From Azoarcus olearius (lineage in GTDB: Bacteria; Pseudomonadota; Gammaproteobacteria; Burkholderiales; Rhodocyclaceae): DNA of 64,000 bases. This document shows, one piece after another, positions 10,921 to 20,613 of this stretch. The position numbers and the translations under genes were made by a program. Below the pieces are notes generated by a model. The model had not been told where the DNA came from, searched no databases, and saw nothing but the letters and a program-made list of their open reading frames with translations. Position 1 is the stretch's first letter. Each line of letters begins with the position of its first letter. The DNA is taken from positions 2,604,001 to 2,668,000 of the forward strand of contig NZ_CP016210.1 in NCBI RefSeq assembly GCF_001682385.1. Direction: 5' to 3'.

Positions 10921-11997
10921 ATGAAGCGCATCCTCCTCATCCGCAGTTCGGCCATCGGCGACCTCGTGTTCGCCTCGCCCTTCGCCGCCGCACTGCGCAG
11001 CCGCTACCCGCAGGCGCACATCGCCTGGCTGGTGGAAAGCGGGCTCGAAGGCCTGCTCGAGGCCGATCCCTGCATCGACGAGGTCATCGGCTGGCCGAAG
11101 GCGGAATGGAAACGCCTGCTGCGCGAGCGCGACTACGCCGGGCTGCGCCGCCGCGTGCGCGGCTTCGCGGCGGAACTGCGCGCGCACCGCTTCGATACCG
11201 CGATCGACCTGCAAAGCCTGCTCAAGAGCGGCTGGCTGGCCTGGCTGTCGGCCGCGCCGCGCCGCATCGGCCTGGGCTCGCGCGAGGCCAGCGGCCTGCT
11301 GATGACCGAGGTGGTGCCCGCCGGCGGCACGCCGGGCCGTATCAGCTCCGAATACCTTCATCTGGCCGAACGCCTCGGCCTGGACACCACCGACTTCCTG
11401 CCGCGCCTCACCGTCGGCGACGAGACCGGCCGCAAGGCCGCGGCGCTGCTCGCCGGCTACGGGTTGGCCACCGGCGCCTACGCGGTGCTCGCGCCCTTCA
11501 CCACGCGGCCGCAAAAACACTGGCCGGAAGCGTCGTGGCGCGCACTGGCGGCGCGCGTGCGCAACGAACTCGGGCTGGTGCCGGTCATCCTCGGCGGCCC
11601 GGCGGACCGCGAGGCCGCCCACCGCATCGCCATCGGCGCACGCGGCGCGGTCGCGCTGGCGGGGCTCACCACGCTGGCCGAGGCGGCCGCCATCGTCGCC
11701 GGCGCCGCGCTGCTGATCGGCGTGGACACCGGCCTCACCCACATGGGCAGCGCCTTTGCCACCCCCACCGTGGCGATCTTCGGCGCCACCCGCCCCTACC
11801 TGGATGCAGGCCGCGCGCAGACCCGCGTGATCTGGCTCGGCTACAGCTGCTCGCCGTGCCGCCGCAACCCGACCTGCGGCGGCAGCTTCCCCTGCATGAG
11901 CGACATCGACCCCGACCGCGTGCTCGCCGAAGCGCGCGGCGCGCTCGCGCGCCACGCGGCGCACTCCCACTGCCCACCCGAGGAGAAGGCGGCATGA
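10921..11997 (+). CDS. Glycosyltransferase family 9, heptosyltransferase-like
   Basis: A 358-residue cytosolic GT-B enzyme. Its start, MKRILLIRSSAIGDLVFASP, is the classic GT9 N-terminus (RxSxxGDxxxxxP). The C-terminal donor site GVDTGLTHMGSAF and the GATRP segment match heptosyltransferases of the WaaC/WaaF class. A late cysteine-rich segment (CSPCRRNPTCGG) resembles that of heptosyltransferase-type enzymes. It should add a heptose or related sugar to the LPS core or to a linked glycan. Its stop overlaps the next start (ATGA at 11994). Assignment to WaaC, WaaF or WaaQ is not possible from this alone. Confidence 0.85.
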   Translation: MKRILLIRSSAIGDLVFASPFAAALRSRYPQAHIAWLVESGLEGLLEADPCIDEVIGWPKAEWKRLLRERDYAGLRRRVRGFAAELRAHRFDTAIDLQSLLKSGWLAWLSAAPRRIGLGSREASGLLMTEVVPAGGTPGRISSEYLHLAERLGLDTTDFLPRLTVGDETGRKAAALLAGYGLATGAYAVLAPFTTRPQKHWPEASWRALAARVRNELGLVPVILGGPADREAAHRIAIGARGAVALAGLTTLAEAAAIVAGAALLIGVDTGLTHMGSAFATPTVAIFGATRPYLDAGRAQTRVIWLGYSCSPCRRNPTCGGSFPCMSDIDPDRVLAEARGALARHAAHSHCPPEEKAA

Positions 11998-13109
11998 AGA
12001 TCCTGCACATCGAATCCGGCCGTTTCCTGTACGGCGGCGGCATGCAGGTGCTCTACCTGATGGAAGGCCTGGCGCGGCGCGGGGTGGACAACCTGTTCGC
12101 CTGTCCGCGCGGGGCACACATCGCCCCGCCCGCGCGCGCCCATGCCCGCGTGGTGGAAATGCCGATGCACGGCGACCCCGACTTCGGCATGGTCTGGCGC
12201 CTGCGCCGCCTGATCCAGCACGAAAAGCCCGACCTGGTGCATGTGCACAGCCGCCGCGGCGCCGACTTGTGGGGCGGCCTGGCCGCGGCCCTGAGCGGCA
12301 CGCCCTGCGTGCTGTCGCGCCGGGTGGATAACCCGGAGAGCCGCGCCGTCGCCGCGGTGAAATACCCGCTGTACGACCGCGTGATCACGATCTCGGAAGG
12401 CATCCGCGAAGTGCTGCGCGACGCCGGCGTCCCGCGCGCGCGACTGGCCTGCGTGCGCAGCGCGATCGCGCCGCGGCCGTGGCTGCGCGACTACGACAAG
12501 GCGGGCTTCCGCGCCGCGCTCGGCCTCGCGCCCGACACCCCGGTGATCGGCATGGTCGCGCAGTTGATCGAGCGCAAGGGCCACCGCTACCTGCTGGCGG
12601 CGCTGCACGAGGTGCTGCCGCGGCATCCCGGCCTGCAGGTGCTGATCTTCGGCCGCGGCCCGCTGGAAGACGCGCTGCGCGTGCAGATCGCCGAACAGGG
12701 GCTGGCCGGCAACGTGCGCCTGATGGGCTTCGCCGACAACCTGCCGGAGGTGCTGGGCTGCCTCGACGTCGTGGTGCACCCCGCCGACATGGAAGGGCTG
12801 GGTGTCTCGCTGCTGCAGGCTTCCACCGCCGCGGTGCCGATCCTCGCCAGCCGCGTCGGCGGCATTCCGGAGGCGGTGCGCGATGGCGAAACCGGGCTAC
12901 TGGTGCCGCCGGGCGATGTCGGCAGCCTCGCCGGCGCGCTCAACCGCCTGCTCGACGACCCGCTGCTGCGCGCACGCATGGGCGACAACGGCCGCGCGCT
13001 GATGCTGCGCGAGTTCTCGGTGGATGCGATGTGCGAAGGCAATCTGGCGATCTACCGCGACGTGCTGAGCGCCGCGCTGCCCGACGCGCTGGCCGACCCG
13101 CTGATGTAG
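11994..13109 (+). CDS. Glycosyltransferase family 4
   Basis: A 371-residue GT-B glycosyltransferase. It opens with MKILHIESGRFLYGGGMQVL, a glycine-rich acceptor-side loop. In the second half it has IGMVAQLIERKGHRYLLAA and the EGLGVSLLQASTAAVPILAS segment, which carries the donor-binding EX7-like motif with the first glutamate at about residue 266. These are standard GT4 features. It starts on the stop of the GT9 gene, showing translational coupling. It should transfer a hexose-type sugar from a nucleotide donor in the cytoplasm. Neither donor nor acceptor is identifiable. It is related to, but clearly different from, the next gene. Confidence 0.85.
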   Translation: MKILHIESGRFLYGGGMQVLYLMEGLARRGVDNLFACPRGAHIAPPARAHARVVEMPMHGDPDFGMVWRLRRLIQHEKPDLVHVHSRRGADLWGGLAAALSGTPCVLSRRVDNPESRAVAAVKYPLYDRVITISEGIREVLRDAGVPRARLACVRSAIAPRPWLRDYDKAGFRAALGLAPDTPVIGMVAQLIERKGHRYLLAALHEVLPRHPGLQVLIFGRGPLEDALRVQIAEQGLAGNVRLMGFADNLPEVLGCLDVVVHPADMEGLGVSLLQASTAAVPILASRVGGIPEAVRDGETGLLVPPGDVGSLAGALNRLLDDPLLRARMGDNGRALMLREFSVDAMCEGNLAIYRDVLSAALPDALADPLM

Positions 13110-13137
13110 GCGGCAACACGAGGACGCGCGGCACAGG

Positions 13138-14208
13138 ATGAAATCGCTACACATCATCGGCAGCAAGGAGATGGGCGGGGCCGAACGCTGGTTCGTCCGC
13201 TTCCTGGCCGCCATGCAGCGCCACGGCGCCGCGGTGGAAGCCGTGGTGCGGCGCGGCTCGGCGCTGGTGGGCCAGATGCCGGCCGGGCTGGTGCCCGACA
13301 CGCTGCCACTGCGCACCGTGTGGGATCCGCTGTCGCGCCACGAACTCGCACGCCGCATCGCGCGCAGCGACGCCCCCATCGTGCAGACCTACATGGGGCG
13401 CGCCACCCGCCTGACGCGGCTGGAGCCGGGCCGCGGCAAGGTGCACGTATCGCGCCTGGGCGGCTACTACCGGCTGCCGCCCTTCGCCCACGCCCACGCC
13501 TGGGTGGGCAACACCCGCGGCCTGTGCGACTGGATGATCCGCGGCGGCCTGCCCGCGGCGCGCGTCCATCACATCACCAACTTCGCCGAACCCGCGCGCA
13601 CGGTGCCCGCCGCCGAACTGGCCGCGCTGCGCGCGCGCATCGGCGTGGATGTGGACGACTGCGTGCTGCTGACCGCCGGGCGCCTGGTCGAGGTGAAGGG
13701 CCAGCGCTACCTGATCGACGCGTTCGCGCGCCTGCCGCGCGAGATCGACGGCCGCCGGCTGCGGCTGGTGATGCTGGGCGACGGCCCGCTGGGTGCCGCG
13801 CTGCGCCGCCAGGCCGAAACCGCAGGCGTGGCCGAGCGCGTGATCTGGGCCGGCTGGCAGCATGACCCGGCACCCTGGTTCCAGCTGGCCGACATGGTGG
13901 TGTTTCCGTCGCGCGATGCCGAAACCCTCGGCAACGTCATCCTCGAAGCCTGGACACACGGCAAGCCGCTGGTCGCCACCGCGTTTCGCGGCGCGCGGGA
14001 GATCGCCCGCCATGGCGACGACGCCTGGGTGGTGCCGTGCGACGATGCCGCGGCGCTCGCCGCCGGCATCGAGCACACCCTGCGCGACGCCGGACTCCAG
14101 CACGCGCTGGTGACCCGCGGCCGTGCGCGGGTAGCGGGCGAATTCTCCGAAACCGGCGTGGTCTCGCAGTACCGCGCCCTTTACGCCCAGCTCGCCGACC
14201 GCCGCTGA
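13138..14208 (+). CDS. Glycosyltransferase family 4, second copy in tandem
   Basis: A 356-residue GT-B enzyme with the start MKSLHIIGSKEMGGAERWFV, whose GGAERW loop is a common GT4 signature. LLTAGRLVEVKGQRYLIDAF comes in the middle and AETLGNVILEAWTHGKPLVA at about residues 261-280 is the donor EX7E-like region. It lies 28 bases after the preceding GT4 gene and is followed after one base by a deacetylase gene. Two adjacent GT4 enzymes suggest successive additions to the same acceptor. The start ATG at 13138 is preceded by a purine-rich stretch. Specificity is unknown. Confidence 0.85.
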   Translation: MKSLHIIGSKEMGGAERWFVRFLAAMQRHGAAVEAVVRRGSALVGQMPAGLVPDTLPLRTVWDPLSRHELARRIARSDAPIVQTYMGRATRLTRLEPGRGKVHVSRLGGYYRLPPFAHAHAWVGNTRGLCDWMIRGGLPAARVHHITNFAEPARTVPAAELAALRARIGVDVDDCVLLTAGRLVEVKGQRYLIDAFARLPREIDGRRLRLVMLGDGPLGAALRRQAETAGVAERVIWAGWQHDPAPWFQLADMVVFPSRDAETLGNVILEAWTHGKPLVATAFRGAREIARHGDDAWVVPCDDAAALAAGIEHTLRDAGLQHALVTRGRARVAGEFSETGVVSQYRALYAQLADRR

Positions 14209-14209
14209 C

Positions 14210-15049
14210 ATGCCCGTGCCCGCCCTGCAGCCCGACCGCATCAACATCCTGATGTACCACCAGGTGGGCGACTTCGGCCGCAGCCCCGCGGTGCGCGCCC
14301 ATCCGTCCACCTACTGCGACCGGCACCGCTTCGCGCGCCAGATGGCCTGGCTTGCGAGCCACGGCTACACCGTGCTGGACATGGACGCGGTGCTCGCCTG
14401 CCTGCGCGGCGAACGCGCGATTCCGCCGCGCGCGGTGGCGCTGACCTTCGACGACGGCTACCGCAACTTCTACGAGCATGCGTGGCCGGTGCTGCAACGC
14501 CACGGTTTTCCGGCCACGGTGTATCTGATCGCCGACATGCTCGGCCAGCCGGCGCGCTGGTTTGCCGCCGACGGCCGCGACACGCCGCCGCTGATGGCAC
14601 GTGCGGAGCTGCTGGAACTGCGCCGTGCGGGCATCCTGTTCGGCTCGCACACCGCCGGCCACGTCAAGCTCGCGCAACACAGCGACGCGGTGATCCACGA
14701 CGAGCTGAGCCGGTCCAGGCAGGTGCTGGAAGACCTCTTCGGCGAGCGCATCGACCACTTCTGCTACCCCTACGGCAGCCACGACCTGCGCGTGGTGGAG
14801 GCGGTCGCCGAGGCCGGCTACCTGACCGCGACCACCTGCAACCGCGCCCCGGCCGGCCGCGACGACGACCCGCTGGTGCTGCCGCGCAAGGCGATTGCGC
14901 ACGGCGACAACCTGCTCGGTTTCCTGTGGCGGCTGCACATGAAGAACACCCCGCGCAAAACGCCGCTGCATCGTGCCGACGTCGCCGCGCCCGCGCCGGG
15001 CGTCGGCCGCGGGCTTGCGCTGGCGGCCGGGGTCGACAATAACCAGTAG
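14210..15049 (+). CDS. Polysaccharide deacetylase (NodB domain)
   Basis: A 279-residue protein of the carbohydrate esterase 4 type. The metal- and base-bearing motif TFDDGY is at about residue 82, and the second motif SHTAGH at about 145 supplies the metal-binding histidines. ATVYLIADML and FCYPYGSHD are typical flanking strands. No convincing signal peptide is present, so it may act in the cytoplasm or be membrane-attached. It would remove N- or O-acetyl groups from sugars. It closes the envelope polysaccharide block, nearly abutting the GT4 gene. The last 35 residues, after the catalytic domain, are low-complexity. Confidence 0.85.
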   Translation: MPVPALQPDRINILMYHQVGDFGRSPAVRAHPSTYCDRHRFARQMAWLASHGYTVLDMDAVLACLRGERAIPPRAVALTFDDGYRNFYEHAWPVLQRHGFPATVYLIADMLGQPARWFAADGRDTPPLMARAELLELRRAGILFGSHTAGHVKLAQHSDAVIHDELSRSRQVLEDLFGERIDHFCYPYGSHDLRVVEAVAEAGYLTATTCNRAPAGRDDDPLVLPRKAIAHGDNLLGFLWRLHMKNTPRKTPLHRADVAAPAPGVGRGLALAAGVDNNQ

Positions 15050-15099
15050 ACGCTGCCGCGATGCCGCCCGGCAGCGGCACCCACCTGCCGGAGGCTCCG

Positions 15100-15546
15100 A
15101 TGACCACCAACACCATCCGCCTGCACCGCGTGCTGCGCGCCCCGTCCGAGCGCGTCTATCGCGCCTTCCTCGACCCCGCCGCGCTGGCCAAATGGCTGCC
15201 GCCGCACGGCTTCACCGGCACGGTGCACGCGCTCGACGCGCAGGTCGGCGGCCGCTACCGGATGTCCTTCACCCACCTCGGCAGCGGCTATACGCACAGC
15301 TTCGGCGGCGCCTATCTCGAACTCGAACCCGGTCGCCGGCTGCGCTACACGGGCGAGTTCGAAGACCCTAACCTGCCGGGGCAGATGCAGACCACCGTGA
15401 CGCTGCGCCCGGTGTTCTGCGGCACCGAGCTTGAAGCCGTGCAGGAAGGGATTCCGGCCGCGATTCCCCCCGAAGCCTGTTACCTGGGCTGGCAGGAATC
15501 GCTGCTGCTGCTCGCCCAGCTGGTGGAAGCCGAAATCCCCACCTGA
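15100..15546 (+). CDS. SRPBCC/AHSA1-family protein
   Basis: A 148-residue single-domain protein. LHRVLRAPSERVYRAFLDP at the start and KWLPPHGFTGTVHALDAQVGG after it are typical of the activator-of-Hsp90/START-like (SRPBCC) fold, a ligand-binding helix-grip barrel. I start at the ATG at 15100, preceded by GGAGG at 15090-15094, rather than at an in-frame ATG 13 codons upstream. Bacterial members often respond to environmental ligands or act as polyketide-type cyclases, but no specific function is known here. It lies between the polysaccharide block and a diguanylate cyclase gene, and its operon status is unclear. Confidence 0.78.
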   Translation: MTTNTIRLHRVLRAPSERVYRAFLDPAALAKWLPPHGFTGTVHALDAQVGGRYRMSFTHLGSGYTHSFGGAYLELEPGRRLRYTGEFEDPNLPGQMQTTVTLRPVFCGTELEAVQEGIPAAIPPEACYLGWQESLLLLAQLVEAEIPT

Positions 15547-15629
15547 GGGCCGGCGCGCCGTGGTGCATTTCCGCCACGGTGCGCGCGTTTCGGGTAACCG
15601 GATGTTTCAGCGTGGGATAAAATCTTTCT

Positions 15630-17273
15630 ATGACGCTGAAACGAGTTTCCCAAAGCCTGCTCGCGCGCCTGATCGCCTTTGGCCTGCTGCTGGTGATTCT
15701 GGGCAGCTTCGCGCGCTACTACCTGCTGGCGAAATACCTGCGGGAAGACCTCACCCAGCTCGTTTCCGCGCAGCAGCTCGCCTACGCTGAAGCCGTCGCG
15801 CAGGACATCGACTTCAAGCTGCGCGAACGCCTGCGCCTGCTGCAGCGGCTGGCCGCCACCCTGCCGCAGACGCTGCTCGACGACCCCGAGCGCCTCGGCG
15901 CCTGGCTGGCCGAACGCCACAAACTCAATCCGGTGTTCTCGCTCGGCATCGTGGTCGCGGATACGCGCGGCACCGTGCTGGCGGACTACCCCGCAGCGCC
16001 GGGCCGCAGCGGCGGTTCGCTGGCAGGCGACCCCGACTTCACCCACGCGCTGAAAGGCGAAGGCCGCATCGGCCGCCCCAAGACCGGGCTCTTCACCGGC
16101 GCCCAGCTGCTGCCGATGAGCGTGCCGCTGCGCGCGCGCGACGGCAGCGTGCGCGCGGTGCTGATCGGCCTCACCGCGCTTGCCGCACCCGATTTCCTCG
16201 ACCGTATCAGCCACGGCCGCATCGGCGAGAGCGGCGGCTTCCTGCTGGTTTCGCCCGCCGACCGGCTCTTCGTGGCCGCGGGCAGGCCCGAGCTGGCGAT
16301 GAAGCCGACGCCGCCGTCCGGCGTCAATCCGCTGCATGACAAGGCGATGGACGGCTTTCGCGGCGCGGGCGTCACCACCAATGCGCAGGGCGTCGAGGAA
16401 GTCTCGGCGATCGCCAGCGTGCCGAGCACCGGCTGGTTCGTGGTCGCGCGGCTGCCCACCGCCGAAGCCTACGCGCCGGTGCGGCGCGCGCAGGAGGTGG
16501 TGATCCGCCAGAGCATGATCGCGGTGGCGCTGGTGCTGGGCGTGGCCGGCTTCTTCATCCGCCGCATGCTCGGCCCGCTGCATCGCGCGGCGCGGCTGGC
16601 CGAACGCATGACCGCGGGCGAGCTGCCGCTGACCCCGCTGCCGGTGGTGCGCGACGACGAGGTCGGCCTGCTGACGCGCGCCTTCAACCAGCTGCTCGGC
16701 AAGCTCACCGCCAGTCAGGTGGACCTGCAGCGGATGGCGCACCACGACGAACTGACCGGCCTGCCCAACCGCGTGCTGCTGGCCGACCGCCTGCGCCAGG
16801 GGCTGGCGCGCGCCCGCCGCAAGGACAGCCGCATCGCCGCGCTCTACCTCGACCTCGACGGCTTCAAGCCGATCAACGACAGCCTGGGGCACGAGGCCGG
16901 CGACATCGCGCTGAGGGACGTCAGCGCACGCCTGAGGGCGGTGCTGCGCCAGAGCGACACGCTGGCGCGTGTCGGCGGCGACGAGTTCGTGCTGCTCGTC
17001 ACCGACCTCGCCAGCCGCGAGGACTGCGCCGGCGTGACCGAACTCGCGCGCCGCTGCATCGAGGCGGTCGCCCCGCCGCTGTCGATCAAGGGCCATACGC
17101 TGCGGGTGGGCGTGTCGATCGGTATCGCCTTCGGCGCCGCCCACGACGATCCGGAGGCCGTGCTGATGGCCGCCGACCACGCGATGTACGAGGCGAAGAA
17201 GGCCGGGCGCGGCTGCTACCGGATCGCCGAAGCGGCGTCTTCTCCGGCGGATACGGAGCCGCTCCCGGGTTAA
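15630..17273 (+). CDS. Diguanylate cyclase with periplasmic Cache sensor and HAMP
   Basis: A 547-residue membrane protein. TM1 is at about 12-32, the periplasmic double-Cache-type sensor at about 35-285, TM2 at about 290-312, HAMP at about 313-365 and GGDEF at about 375-540. The active-site GGDEF is intact at residues 449-453, and the I-site RQSD (440-443) precedes it by five residues. It should therefore make cyclic di-GMP and be inhibited by its product. It is next to the polysaccharide block, which could make envelope or exopolysaccharide synthesis one output, though that is inference. The sensed ligand is unknown. It converges with the LysR gene with only 12 bases between their ends. Confidence 0.9.
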   Translation: MTLKRVSQSLLARLIAFGLLLVILGSFARYYLLAKYLREDLTQLVSAQQLAYAEAVAQDIDFKLRERLRLLQRLAATLPQTLLDDPERLGAWLAERHKLNPVFSLGIVVADTRGTVLADYPAAPGRSGGSLAGDPDFTHALKGEGRIGRPKTGLFTGAQLLPMSVPLRARDGSVRAVLIGLTALAAPDFLDRISHGRIGESGGFLLVSPADRLFVAAGRPELAMKPTPPSGVNPLHDKAMDGFRGAGVTTNAQGVEEVSAIASVPSTGWFVVARLPTAEAYAPVRRAQEVVIRQSMIAVALVLGVAGFFIRRMLGPLHRAARLAERMTAGELPLTPLPVVRDDEVGLLTRAFNQLLGKLTASQVDLQRMAHHDELTGLPNRVLLADRLRQGLARARRKDSRIAALYLDLDGFKPINDSLGHEAGDIALRDVSARLRAVLRQSDTLARVGGDEFVLLVTDLASREDCAGVTELARRCIEAVAPPLSIKGHTLRVGVSIGIAFGAAHDDPEAVLMAADHAMYEAKKAGRGCYRIAEAASSPADTEPLPG

Positions 17274-17285
17274 CGCACGCCGCAT

Positions 17286-18242
17286 CTAGTGCGCGCAGTC
17301 GGCGCCGCGCGGCGCCAGGTCGCGCTGCAGCGCGGACAGGATGTCATCCAGGCTGCGTTCCGCCGCCAGCATCGCCACCAGTTCAAGCGCGTATTCGCGC
17401 AGGTAGGCACCGCGGCGCACCGCGACCCGGGCCACGTTGGGTCCGAACAGGTGGCGCGCGTCCAACTGCGCCACGCCTCCACGGGCGGCCGCGCCGCGCG
17501 CCGCCATCTCGGCGACGATGCCCACGCCGAAGCCCGCTTCCACATAGGTGACGATCACGTCGGCGTCCAGCGCCGCCAGCACCACGTCGGGCGCCAGCCC
17601 CGCGGCGGAAAAAGCGGCGTCGATCACGCTGCGTCCGGCAAAGCCTTCGCCATAGGTCACCAGCGGGTGCTCGGCGAGCGCCGCCAGCGTCAATTCCCCG
17701 GCCGCGGCCAGCGGATGCGCCGGCGGCACGATCACCGCGTGATGCCATTCGCGCACCGGAAAGGCCTGCAGGTCGCGGTGGCGGTCGATCGCCTCGGTGG
17801 ACACCCCGAGATCGGCCTCGCCGTTGGCCACCCATTCCGCGATCTGCGCCGGCGTGCCCTGCTGCAGCACCAGCTTCACCTTCGGGAAGCGCGCGCGGAA
17901 GTCGTGCAGCGCGGCAGGCAGCAGATAACGCGCCTGGGTGTGGGTGCTGGCGATGCGCAGCTGACCGCAATCCTGGATCGCGAAGCGGTCGGCGACCTGC
18001 TTGAGATTACGCACATCGAGCAGGATGCGGTCGATCACCGGCACCAGCACCTCGCCCGGCGGCGTCAGGCCGGTCAGGCGCTTGCCGCGGCGCTCGAACA
18101 GCTCGACGCCGAGTTCGTCCTCCAGCTCCTTGATCTGGCGGCTGACGCCCGGCTGGGAAATGAACAGGCTGCTAGCCACGCCGGAAAGGTTGAAATTCTG
18201 CCGGATGGCCTCGAGGACGAGGCGGAGTTGACTGACATTCAT
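17286..18242 (-). CDS. CysB-like LysR-type transcriptional regulator
   Basis: A 318-residue LysR regulator. Its N-terminal helix-turn-helix (residues 1-60; MNVSQLRLVLEAIRQNFNLS and SQPGVSRQIKELEDELGVELF) and its ligand domain (ASTHTQARYLLPAAL, LQQGTPAQI, GEADLGVSTE) are those of CysB/Cbl. These regulators control sulfate and organosulfur assimilation in response to O-acetylserine or sulfate-derived signals. It is divergent from a sigma-54 activator gene and shares a 330-base AT-richer control region with it. This mirrors the CysB-SfnR relationship known from Pseudomonas. Whether it is the main CysB or a paralogue (Cbl, SsuR) cannot be settled here. Confidence 0.82.
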   Translation of the reverse strand: MNVSQLRLVLEAIRQNFNLSGVASSLFISQPGVSRQIKELEDELGVELFERRGKRLTGLTPPGEVLVPVIDRILLDVRNLKQVADRFAIQDCGQLRIASTHTQARYLLPAALHDFRARFPKVKLVLQQGTPAQIAEWVANGEADLGVSTEAIDRHRDLQAFPVREWHHAVIVPPAHPLAAAGELTLAALAEHPLVTYGEGFAGRSVIDAAFSAAGLAPDVVLAALDADVIVTYVEAGFGVGIVAEMAARGAAARGGVAQLDARHLFGPNVARVAVRRGAYLREYALELVAMLAAERSLDDILSALQRDLAPRGADCAH

Positions 18243-18572
18243 GCTGGCAAACCGCGCGCTGGAATAGGGACGAGGAACGGCCGCAATCCGGCCCGGAATG
18301 CGGCGGATTCTCGGTGGCCGCGGTGAAATTGGATAACCAATTAAATTTCATACTCAATTCATCTCTACGTTGATATCCAAATTCAAGCGCGACAGGGAAT
18401 AAGGAATTCGCTTCGATTCTGCTATCGACTGCACATATCTTCTGTTTGCCCCCCGGGAACTCCGCCCTAAGCTTGATGACAGCCGCTCCCTCCCCGGGAT
18501 CGCCCCATAACAAGCATTCGACCGGCCGCCTTGGCGAGCCGGTTGGTTTCATCCCTGCTGGTAGAGAAACCC
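18243..18572. promoter_or_regulatory. Divergent control region between CysB-like and sigma-54 activator genes
   Basis: A 330-base intergenic stretch, clearly richer in A+T than its surroundings. It contains the inverted repeat AATTGG-ATAA-CCAATT at 18327-18342, followed by further AT-rich sequence with ATTTCATACTCAATTC. This is the kind of imperfect dyad and T-N11-A spacing bound by LysR-type proteins, so autoregulation and control of the activator gene by the CysB-like protein is plausible. I see no convincing sigma-54 sequence here and no gene. Confidence 0.55.
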
Positions 18573-19661
<1,089 letters not shown>

Positions 19662-19685
19662 GCCTCGGCTGCTGCAGCGCAGCAC

Positions 19686-19703
19686 CTGCTGCGCGCGCAG
19701 CAG
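19686..19703 (+). terminator. Hairpin after the sigma-54 activator gene
   Basis: A perfect 18-base palindrome, CTGCTGCGC/GCGCAGCAG, lies 24 bases beyond the activator stop. There is no T-run, so it may be a weak or factor-assisted terminator separating the activator gene from the tonB operon. Confidence 0.35.
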
Positions 19704-19831
19704 CCGCTTTCGCCGGTTGCCGCGCAGCCAGCACCGCGCGCCGCGCGTTTCGCACCCAGCGCCGCCTCGGAAGAAACCCAACACATTGTTTTATATCGAT
19801 TAAGGCAATTTCTTCAGGCGCCGTCGCAAAC

Positions 19832-19847
19832 AGGCACGCGCCATGCT
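19832..19847 (+). promoter_or_regulatory. Sigma-54 (-24/-12) promoter for the tonB-exbBD operon
   Basis: The sequence is AGGCACGCGCCATGCT. It keeps GG and GC ten bases apart and the ACG of the -24 box, and differs from TGGCACG-N4-TTGCW at two positions. Transcription would begin near 19858, about 70 bases before the tonB ATG at 19930. An AT-rich stretch (19786-19815) directly upstream could be an IHF-type bend. I saw no Fur-box-like sequence in this gap, in keeping with a use other than iron uptake. This is one of the weaker matches in the set. Confidence 0.5.
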
Positions 19848-19929
19848 GAAGACCCAGCGTATGTCGCCGCGCACGCGAACCGGAACCCTCGTCCCGCTTC
19901 GCCGCCCGCTTCATGGAGATCCACAGACG

Positions 19930-20577
19930 ATGAGTTATGCAGAGCAGCAAAAAGACCCGCGCCGGCTGATGATCGGTTTCACGGCGGTGCTGGGCTTTCA
20001 CATCATCCTCGGCTACGGGCTGGCCAACGGCCTCGGGCGCAAGGTCATCGAAGTGCTGAAGGCACCGCTGGACGTGAGCCTGATCGAGCCGGTGAAACCG
20101 GCGCCGCCGCCCCCGCCTCCTCCGCCGCCCAAGCAGGTGGTGAAGGCCCCGCCCAAGGTTGCACCGCCGCCGCCCGCCTATGTGCCTCCGGTGGAGACGC
20201 CGGTACAGGCCCCGCCGCCGGTGATCGCCGCGACCTCGGCCGAACCGCAGCCGCCCGCGCCGCCCGCGGCCCCGGCGCCCGCCCCCGTGCCGGCCGCGCC
20301 GCCGGTGGTCGACATCGCGGTGACCTGCGCCAACCACGTCGCGGTGCGCAGCCAGGTCGCCTACCCGCCGCAGGCCGAACGCCTCGGTCTGTCGGGCGAC
20401 GTGGTGGTCGATTTCACCGTCGCGCCGGACGGCTCGATCAAGAACGTCGCGGTGTCGCGCAGCAGCAATTCCGTCTTCAACGCCGCCGCCACCGCCGCGG
20501 TGGCCAAGCTCCGGTGTTCCGGCCAGGGCCAGGACGTGCGCGTACGCGTGCCCTTCGCCTTCCGCCTCGACGCCTGA
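19930..20577 (+). CDS. tonB: TonB energy-transducing protein
   Basis: A 215-residue protein with one N-terminal membrane anchor (about residues 14-32). A proline-rich periplasmic spacer (about 55-120, with long runs of proline and lysine-proline) follows. The C-terminal TonB domain (about 130-215) contains YPPQAERLGLSGDVVVDF and VAPDGSIKNV. TonB passes proton-motive-force energy from ExbBD to outer-membrane receptors. Two cysteines, at about residues 132 and 195 in the C-terminal domain, could form a disulfide. It heads a tonB-exbB-exbD-exbD operon behind a sigma-54-type promoter. The likely client is the receptor at 44185, inferred from the shared promoter type. Confidence 0.9.
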   Translation: MSYAEQQKDPRRLMIGFTAVLGFHIILGYGLANGLGRKVIEVLKAPLDVSLIEPVKPAPPPPPPPPPKQVVKAPPKVAPPPPAYVPPVETPVQAPPPVIAATSAEPQPPAPPAAPAPAPVPAAPPVVDIAVTCANHVAVRSQVAYPPQAERLGLSGDVVVDFTVAPDGSIKNVAVSRSSNSVFNAAATAAVAKLRCSGQGQDVRVRVPFAFRLDA

Positions 20578-20613
20578 GCCTTCTTCACGAACCCCCTTTT
20601 CAGGAGAACCGCC

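Noticed and set aside
15061..15099. Upstream ATG for the SRPBCC protein
   Set aside because: The added 13 residues are glycine/proline-rich, and the GGAGG ribosome site serves the ATG at 15100.
19662..19929. Fur box upstream of tonB
   Set aside because: The AT-rich stretch near 19786-19815 does not show the repeated GATAAT-type hexamers of a Fur site.
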